A stretch of 64,000 nt of DNA from Sphingomonas carotinifaciens (GTDB lineage Bacteria > Pseudomonadota > Alphaproteobacteria > Sphingomonadales > Sphingomonadaceae): NCBI RefSeq assembly GCF_009789535.1, contig NZ_WSUT01000005.1, positions 310,001 to 374,000 of the forward strand. The letters run 5' to 3'. Positions 59,765-64,000 of this stretch are shown here, piece after piece (the first letter of the stretch is position 1; each line of letters opens with the position of its first letter). Both the position numbers and the translations under genes were made by a program. The notes under the pieces were generated by a model. The model searched no databases. It worked only from the letters and a program-made list of their open reading frames with translations, and had not been told where the DNA came from.

Positions 59765-61398
59765 TTGGTCTTTGCCCTGCTCTGGTCACGGATGGCGCGG
59801 AATTCGGCGGTCGGATACCAGTTGGGCCACAGGCCCGTATCGTCCGCCAGCTTGCGGCCGAGCGCGTAATAGACGTTCAGGTCCTGGATCGCACCACCCC
59901 AGTTCCAGTTGGGATCATATTCGTCCGACGGCTTGTGGTAGCGGTTGGCGACATAATCCTCGCGCGCGGCATGGCCGGCGGCGACCCCGCCCTCCACCTG
60001 ATCCTGCCCCGATCCGCCCGACAGCATCGGCACGCCCAGCTTGGCGAAGGAGAAATGGTCCGACCGGTAATAGCTGCCCCGCTCCGGATTGGCCTCCGGG
60101 CTGATCGTGCGGCCCTGCGCGGCGACGAGGGGCTTGGCAAGGTCCTCGATCTCGGACTTGCCCGCACCCGTCAGCACGAAGTCCTTCACCGGCCCCACGA
60201 CGTTCAGCACGTCCATGTTCACCCCGCCCACGGTCCGGCCCAGCGGAAAGACCGGATGCTCGGCATAATAGCGCGAGCCGAGCAGCCCGCTTTCCTCCGC
60301 CGTCACCGCCAGGAACGCGATCGACCGCTTCGCCGGCCCCGCCTTCCCTTGCGCCTCGGCCAGCGCGACCAGCCCGGCGATCCCCGTCGCATTGTCGGCC
60401 GCGCCATTGCAGATATCGTCGCCATCCACCGCGTCGCAGCGGCCCAGATGGTCCCAATGCCCCGAATACAGCACCGTCTCGCCCGGTGCGGTCGTCCCCG
60501 GCAGCACGCCGATGACGTTCTTCGACGCCTGCCGCCGGATCGTGTTGGCAAAGCCGGTCGACATCTTGACGCCCAGCGGCACCGCCCTGAACCCCTTGGC
60601 CTGCGCCGCCCGGGTCAGCGCATCCAGATCCTTGCCCGCCGAGCGGAACAGCGCCTGAGCGGAGGCCTGCTGGATCCAGCCGATCACCTGGCTCTGGTCC
60701 ATGTGGTCGCCCGCTTCGTCCAGTTCCAGTTGCGGCCCCGTCCAGGACGATTGCACCACCGCCCAGGGGTAGGCCGCCGGCTCGGTCTGATGAACGATGA
60801 TCGCCGCCGCGGCACCATGTTTGGCGGCATTCTCGAACTTGTACGGCCAGCGCCCGTACCAGGTCATCGCGCGACCCTCGAACGGCCCCTCGCGCCCTTG
60901 CACCTGCCAGTCGGCATCGTTGACCAGGATCACCACCGTCTTGCCGCGCACATCGACGCCGGCATAATCGTCCCAGCCCTTTTCCGGCGCGGTGATGCCG
61001 TATCCGACGAAGACGACCTCGCTGTCCTTGACCGCGATTCCCGGCGTCACGCGGTACGTGCCGGCCACCATGTCGGTGCGATACGCCAGCGACAGCGGCG
61101 TGGCGCCGCCGGTAAAGGTCATCGGCTGCACGTCGGTGGCGGTGATCTCCACCATCGGCACGTCCTGGAACCAGCTTCCCTTGTTGCCCGGCTTCAGCCC
61201 CGCCGCCTTGAAGCGCTCGACGATATAGGCAACCGTCTTGTCCTCGCCCGGCGTCGTCGGGGCGCGGCCCTCATAGGCGTCGGAGGCCAGCGTCTGCGTC
61301 ACCGTCTTCAGCGTTTCCACCGAAATCGCCGGTTTGGTCTGCGCGGTCGCCACCCCGGCGGCGGACAAAAGCAACGTGGCAAGAATGGCTTGGCGCAT
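59761..61398 (-). CDS. Secreted M28-family zinc aminopeptidase
   Basis: The 545-residue protein begins with a signal peptide (RQAILATLLLSAAGVATAQ). A protease-associated domain is inserted (AAIIVHQTEPAAYPWAVV). The M28 metal ligands follow in order: SGHWDHLGRCD, NGAADNATGIAGL, VTAEESGLLGSRYYAEHP with the catalytic Glu, VNMDVLNVVG, and late DHFSFAKLG/YHKPSDEYD. It should act in the periplasm or outside the cell as an aminopeptidase. Its stop overlaps the aguA start, so peptide degradation and agmatine use may be co-expressed, an unusual pairing. Confidence 0.93.
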   Translation of the reverse strand: MRQAILATLLLSAAGVATAQTKPAISVETLKTVTQTLASDAYEGRAPTTPGEDKTVAYIVERFKAAGLKPGNKGSWFQDVPMVEITATDVQPMTFTGGATPLSLAYRTDMVAGTYRVTPGIAVKDSEVVFVGYGITAPEKGWDDYAGVDVRGKTVVILVNDADWQVQGREGPFEGRAMTWYGRWPYKFENAAKHGAAAAIIVHQTEPAAYPWAVVQSSWTGPQLELDEAGDHMDQSQVIGWIQQASAQALFRSAGKDLDALTRAAQAKGFRAVPLGVKMSTGFANTIRRQASKNVIGVLPGTTAPGETVLYSGHWDHLGRCDAVDGDDICNGAADNATGIAGLVALAEAQGKAGPAKRSIAFLAVTAEESGLLGSRYYAEHPVFPLGRTVGGVNMDVLNVVGPVKDFVLTGAGKSEIEDLAKPLVAAQGRTISPEANPERGSYYRSDHFSFAKLGVPMLSGGSGQDQVEGGVAAGHAAREDYVANRYHKPSDEYDPNWNWGGAIQDLNVYYALGRKLADDTGLWPNWYPTAEFRAIRDQSRAKTK

Positions 61399-61467
61399 GC
61401 GGGACCCCCGTATCGGATTATCGGCGCCCTTCTTGCCAACCCGCCGCGTACGCGTCCAGCACTCCGC

Positions 61468-61503
61468 CCAAAGGAAAAGGGCGGCCCCAGCGGGACCGCC
61501 CTT
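61468..61503 (-). terminator. Rho-independent terminator of rpsD
   Basis: On the minus strand AAGGGCGGTCCC pairs with GGGGCCGCCCTT around GCT and is followed by TTCCTTT. It stands 28 bp after the rpsD stop. Confidence 0.88.
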
Positions 61504-61530
61504 CCATATTCCGTCCGGATTGTCCGAAGC

Positions 61531-62145
61531 TTAGCGCGAGTAGAACTCGACGACCAGGTTCGGCTCCATCTTCACCGGATAGGGCACCTCGTCCAGCGTC
61601 GGCACGCGAACCAAGGTCACCTTGGCGGTGCCGTCGGCGGCGACGTAATCGGGCACTTCCCGCTCGGCGAGCTGCTGCGCTTCCATCACCAGCGCCATTT
61701 CCTGCGCCTTGGAACCCAGCGTGATCTCGTCGCCGACGAAGCAGCGGCGCGACGCGACGTTGCACTTCACGCCGTTGACGCGGATGTGACCATGGCTGAC
61801 CAGCTGGCGCGCGGCCCAGATCGTCGGCGCGAACTTGGCGCGGTACACGATCATGTCCAGGCGCTGCTCCAGCAGGCCGATCAGGTTCTGGCCGGTGTCG
61901 CCTTTCATACGGGCGGCCTCGATGTACGACGCCTTGAACTGCTTCTCGGTGACGTCGCCGTAATAGCCCTTCAGCTTCTGCTTGGCGCGCAGCTGGATGC
62001 CGAAGTCCGACATCTTGCCCTTGCGGCGCTGGCCGTGCTGGCCGGGGCCGTATTCGCGCTTGTTGACCGGGCTCTTCGGGCGACCCCAGATGTTCTCGCC
62101 CATCCGGCGGTCGAGCTTGTACTTTGCGCTATGACGCTTCGACAT
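61531..62145 (-). CDS. rpsD: Small ribosomal subunit protein uS4
   Basis: The 204-residue protein starts [20 protein letters not shown] after an AAGGAATACAC ribosome binding site. It shows the uS4 pattern [38 protein letters not shown], the S4 RNA-binding domain [17 protein letters not shown]...[16 protein letters not shown], and VEFYSR at the end. It is a primary 16S rRNA-binding protein in 30S assembly. The N-terminal zinc cysteines of some S4 proteins are absent. It is monocistronic here, with its own terminator. Confidence 0.98.
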   Translation of the reverse strand: MSKRHSAKYKLDRRMGENIWGRPKSPVNKREYGPGQHGQRRKGKMSDFGIQLRAKQKLKGYYGDVTEKQFKASYIEAARMKGDTGQNLIGLLEQRLDMIVYRAKFAPTIWAARQLVSHGHIRVNGVKCNVASRRCFVGDEITLGSKAQEMALVMEAQQLAEREVPDYVAADGTAKVTLVRVPTLDEVPYPVKMEPNLVVEFYSR

Positions 62146-62336
62146 GTGTATTCCTTGGCAACAGCTAACAACGGTATTCCCGGTAGATCGCGCCGTACGA
62201 ACCTGACGATGCAGACACGCGCGGGCCCTCCGCTTCACCGGGGTGCGGGGGCGATTGCGAAGGCGCGCGCCTAGCCGCTGGCCGCCCGAGAGTCAAGAAT
62301 GGACACCGCCGCCGCCACGCTTCACAGCGCGCGGCC

Positions 62337-62639
62337 ATGACCACGATCCTTTCCGGCCCCGACTGCACCACCATGGCGGAGGTCCGCGCCGGCGTGGACC
62401 AGCTCGACCGCGATCTGGTCGCGCTGCTTGCCCGCCGCTTCGCCTATATGGACGCCGCCGCCCGCATCAAGCCCGAGCGCGGCCATGTCCGAGACGAGGC
62501 GCGCAAGGCCCAGGTAATCGACCAGGCCCGTGCCGAGGCGGTACGGCTCGGCGTTCCCGAACAGGTCGTGGCGGAGTTGTGGGAAACGCTGGTCGAAGCC
62601 TCGATCGCCTACGAACTCGCCGCCTTCGACCGCCGCTGA
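62337..62639 (+). CDS. Chorismate mutase (AroQ type)
   Basis: The 100-residue all-helical protein matches the AroQ fold: MAEVRAGVDQLDRDLVALLA, RRFAYMDAAARIKPERGHVR, DEARKAQVIDQARAEAVRLG and VPEQVVAELWETLVEASIAY. Positions expected for active-site Arg, Lys, Asp/Glu residues are present (RAGVDQLD, K in RIKPE, R in VRDEARKAQV). It converts chorismate to prephenate for phenylalanine and tyrosine. Isochorismate-pyruvate lyase (PchB-like) cannot be fully excluded from sequence alone. No ribosome binding site is obvious. A pair of family A repeats follows. Confidence 0.88.
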   Translation: MTTILSGPDCTTMAEVRAGVDQLDRDLVALLARRFAYMDAAARIKPERGHVRDEARKAQVIDQARAEAVRLGVPEQVVAELWETLVEASIAYELAAFDRR

Positions 62640-62659
62640 TAGCCTCCACCCACGCACCC

Positions 62660-62727
62660 CGTTCGTCTCGAGTAGTCATCGAGTAGCTGCCATCAGGCAG
62701 CGTATCGAGATGACGTATCGAGAGACC
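62660..62727 (+). repeat. Dispersed palindromic repeat family A, copy 4
   Basis: CGTTCGTCTCGAGTAGTCAT begins this copy and GTATCGAGAGAC ends it. The hairpin core has changed to GCTGCCATCAGGCAGC, a compensated variation that keeps pairing (GCTGCC/GGCAGC). Confidence 0.9.
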
Positions 62728-62746
62728 GCCCCGCGCGCCCACCCAT

Positions 62747-62813
62747 CTCTCGATACACCGTCTCGATACGCGGCTTTGCCGCTACTCGACGGCTACTCGA
62801 GACGAACGGATAG
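62747..62813 (-). repeat. Dispersed palindromic repeat family A, copy 5 (inverted)
   Basis: This is the reverse complement of the family consensus with the unchanged core GCGGCTTTGCCGC. It faces copy 4 across 19 bp, making a large nested palindrome between chorismate mutase and trmJ, which converge. Confidence 0.92.
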
Positions 62814-62839
62814 AGTGTTCAACCTCATGTCATCCGGCT

Positions 62840-63580
62840 CTACCGCCCCCGCGGCCGCGCCAGCGTCGACAACACCCCGCGCAGCGTCCGCACCTCCTGG
62901 CTCGACCAGCCCGGCTTGGTCAGCAGTGTGCGCAGCGTCCGCTTGGTCGCGGGCACCCGGTCGGGCGGGAAGAAATACCCCACGCCTTCCAGCATCTCCT
63001 CCAGCTGTCCGATCATCCCGTCCAGCTCGCCCTGCGGTGCGACCGGCGGCAACTCGGTCTCCGGCGGCTGCGCCAGCGCCACGCCCTTCGACCACTCATA
63101 CGCCACCAGGATCACCGCCTGCGCGAGATTGAGGCTGCCGAATTCGGGGTTGATCGGCACGGTGATGATCGTCCGCGCCACCGCCACATCGTCGGTTTCC
63201 AGCCCCGATCGCTCCGGCCCGAACAGGATCGCCGAGCGTCCCGGCCCGGCATGGATTTCCCCGGCCGCGACCTCCGGCGTCACGACGGGCTTGGTCACGC
63301 CGCGCTTGCGCACCGTGGTGGCATAGACCTGCGAGCAATCCGCCACTGCGTCCGCCACGCTCTCATAGACCCGCGCCTGCTCCAGCACCACGTCCGCCCC
63401 CGACGCCGCCGGCCCGGCCGCCGGGTTGGGCCACCCGTCCCGCGGCGCCACCAGCCGCATCTCCAGGAGCCCGAAATTCAACATCGCCCGCGCCGCCTTG
63501 CCGATATTCTCGCCCAGCTGCGGCCGCACCAGCACGACGACGGGGGGCGGGGTGGTCCTATCCTGCACGTTCAATTCCAT
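62840..63580 (-). CDS. trmJ: tRNA (cytidine/uridine-2'-O-)-methyltransferase TrmJ-like
   Basis: The 246-residue SPOUT protein has VVVLVRPQLGENIGKAARAM, the knot motifs LFGPERSGLETDDVAVARTI and ITVPINPEFGSLNLAQAVIL. EWSKGVALAQPP and a helical C-terminal extension (DGMIGQLEEMLEGVGYFFPP, KRTLRTLLTKPGWSSQEVRT) are typical of TrmJ. It methylates the 2'-hydroxyl of residue 32 in tRNAs. The start is at 63580; a short gap separates it from the GIY-YIG gene upstream on the same strand. Confidence 0.93.
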   Translation of the reverse strand: MELNVQDRTTPPPVVVLVRPQLGENIGKAARAMLNFGLLEMRLVAPRDGWPNPAAGPAASGADVVLEQARVYESVADAVADCSQVYATTVRKRGVTKPVVTPEVAAGEIHAGPGRSAILFGPERSGLETDDVAVARTIITVPINPEFGSLNLAQAVILVAYEWSKGVALAQPPETELPPVAPQGELDGMIGQLEEMLEGVGYFFPPDRVPATKRTLRTLLTKPGWSSQEVRTLRGVLSTLARPRGR

Positions 63581-63610
63581 GTCCTCATCACCCCCATCAC
63601 CGTTCGTCCG

Positions 63611-63967
63611 TCATCGTTCATCATTCTCCAGATCCGTGCGGTCTGCCCCACCTGCCGTTCGCCCTGAGCGAAGTCGAAGGGCACGCTCCCCCGGCGGGAT
63701 CGCCGCATCGTGCAGGTCCGCCCAGTCACCGGCGATCAGCGCTTCCTTTTTGCGCCGCGACCAGCCCTTTATCTGTCGCTCGGCAGCCAGCGCCTCATCA
63801 CGTCGGGCAAAATCCTGCGACCAAACAAGCCTCACGGGGCGGCGCCTTTGCGTATATCCCTGCATGTCGCCACTCTGGTGCTGCCCGATACGCCGCTCCA
63901 GATCGTCCGTATGACCGGCATAATAGCTGCCATCGCTACAGCGCAGGAGATATGCCCAAAAGGTCAT
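63611..63967 (-). CDS. GIY-YIG domain protein (YhbQ/UPF0213 type)
   Basis: ATG 63967 gives 118 residues. MTFWAYLLRCSDGSYYAGHT is the GIY-YIG start (Y-x2-L...YAG), then LERRIGQHQSGDMQGYTQRR, VRLVWSQDFARRDEALAAER and IKGWSRRKKEALIAGDW, the arrangement of small single-domain GIY-YIG nuclease-like proteins. These have been linked to DNA processing but the role is poorly known. The last 30 or so residues (PGERALRLRSGRTAGG...) are encoded by a dispersed repeat and are probably not native family sequence. Family length is usually 90-100 residues. Confidence 0.9.
   Translation of the reverse strand: MTFWAYLLRCSDGSYYAGHTDDLERRIGQHQSGDMQGYTQRRRPVRLVWSQDFARRDEALAAERQIKGWSRRKKEALIAGDWADLHDAAIPPGERALRLRSGRTAGGADRTDLENDER
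63656..63683. repeat. CCCTGAGCGAAGTCGAAGGG-type repeat inside the GIY-YIG 3' end
   Basis: GTTCGCCCTGAGCGAAGTCG followed by AAGGGCAC forms a short hairpin (GCCCT/AGGGC). It is a sequence type met widely between genes in proteobacterial chromosomes. Here it has been built into the C-terminal coding part of the GIY-YIG gene. Confidence 0.7.
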
Positions 63968-64000
63968 CGGCTGCTTCCACCCTCCATGCACCTCGGTCCG

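Noticed and set aside
59728..62274. 848-codon open frame antisense to the peptidase and rpsD
   Set aside because: It spans several real genes on the other strand, including the essential rpsD, and has the skewed composition of a shadow frame.

Overview
This window is a chromosomal segment of a high-GC alphaproteobacterium, most likely a Sphingomonas-type member of the Sphingomonadaceae. The evidence is the very GC-rich coding sequence, a CcrM-type orphan DNA methyltransferase, the 40-residue aa3-oxidase subunit IV peptide, three-gene pnt transhydrogenase genes, a TonB receptor coupled to a phytase, NasS/NasT nitrate control, and exopolysaccharide genes of sphingan type. No prophage, CRISPR array, integrase or transposase gene was seen, so this is mostly core and niche-adaptation chromosome, sprinkled with intergenic palindromic repeats.

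Layout. 1-4.2 kb: end of a polysaccharide block (galU, a Wzz/BY-kinase fusion, an O-antigen-ligase/polymerase-like protein). 4.3-6.5 kb: a soluble globin-coupled chemoreceptor and small membrane proteins. 6.6-9.7 kb: an iron-box-preceded module of PepSY, DUF2271, DUF4198 and ApbE that looks like an extracytoplasmic flavinylated redox system, followed by msrB. 10.2-15.3 kb: a Tat-exported Gfo/Idh/MocA oxidoreductase, then a TonB receptor and beta-propeller phytase behind a four-unit PHO box. 15.4-25.4 kb (all minus strand): a nitrate assimilation regulon of nasT-nasS, leader terminator, nitrate transporter, nirB, nirD, nasA and cobA. 26-30.6 kb: a small Cys4 protein with Fur-like sites, a winged-helix protein, and pntA1-pntA2-pntB with a cytochrome oxidase peptide in front. 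30.8-39 kb: a sigma54 activator, a bestrophin-like protein, folP with a coupled small gene, ccrM behind a dense GANTC cluster, rnhB-thiD, and glmM. 39-50.5 kb: transporters, aldo/keto reductase, nitroreductase, a GntR regulator, nat, a sugar cytidylyltransferase with a PIG-L deacetylase, acyl-CoA dehydrogenase, tsaC, two tiny coupled genes, and a PAP2 phosphatase. 50.5-64 kb: a MITE-like element, a citE-like gene with galE, msrA, an rRNA-methyltransferase-like gene, a frameshifted small gene, an FAD reductase, tRNA-Lys, folK facing a family-5 uracil-DNA glycosylase, aguB/aguA, an M28 peptidase, rpsD, chorismate mutase, trmJ and a GIY-YIG protein.

How the parts work together. Nitrate enters through the NNP transporter, is reduced by NasA and NirBD, and CobA makes the siroheme precursor for NirB. 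NasS/NasT probably decide whether RNA polymerase passes the leader terminator. The TonB receptor and phytase form a phosphate-scavenging unit with its own PHO box. DUF2271 carries an S-G-A-T flavinylation motif and sits with its probable FMN transferase and a PepSY membrane protein.

At least three dispersed palindromic repeat families and one MITE-like element occupy gene ends. In three places they have been built into reading frames (the N-terminus of nasA and the C-termini of the citE-like and GIY-YIG genes). Functions were assigned by reading translated sequence and motifs only; no database search was run.
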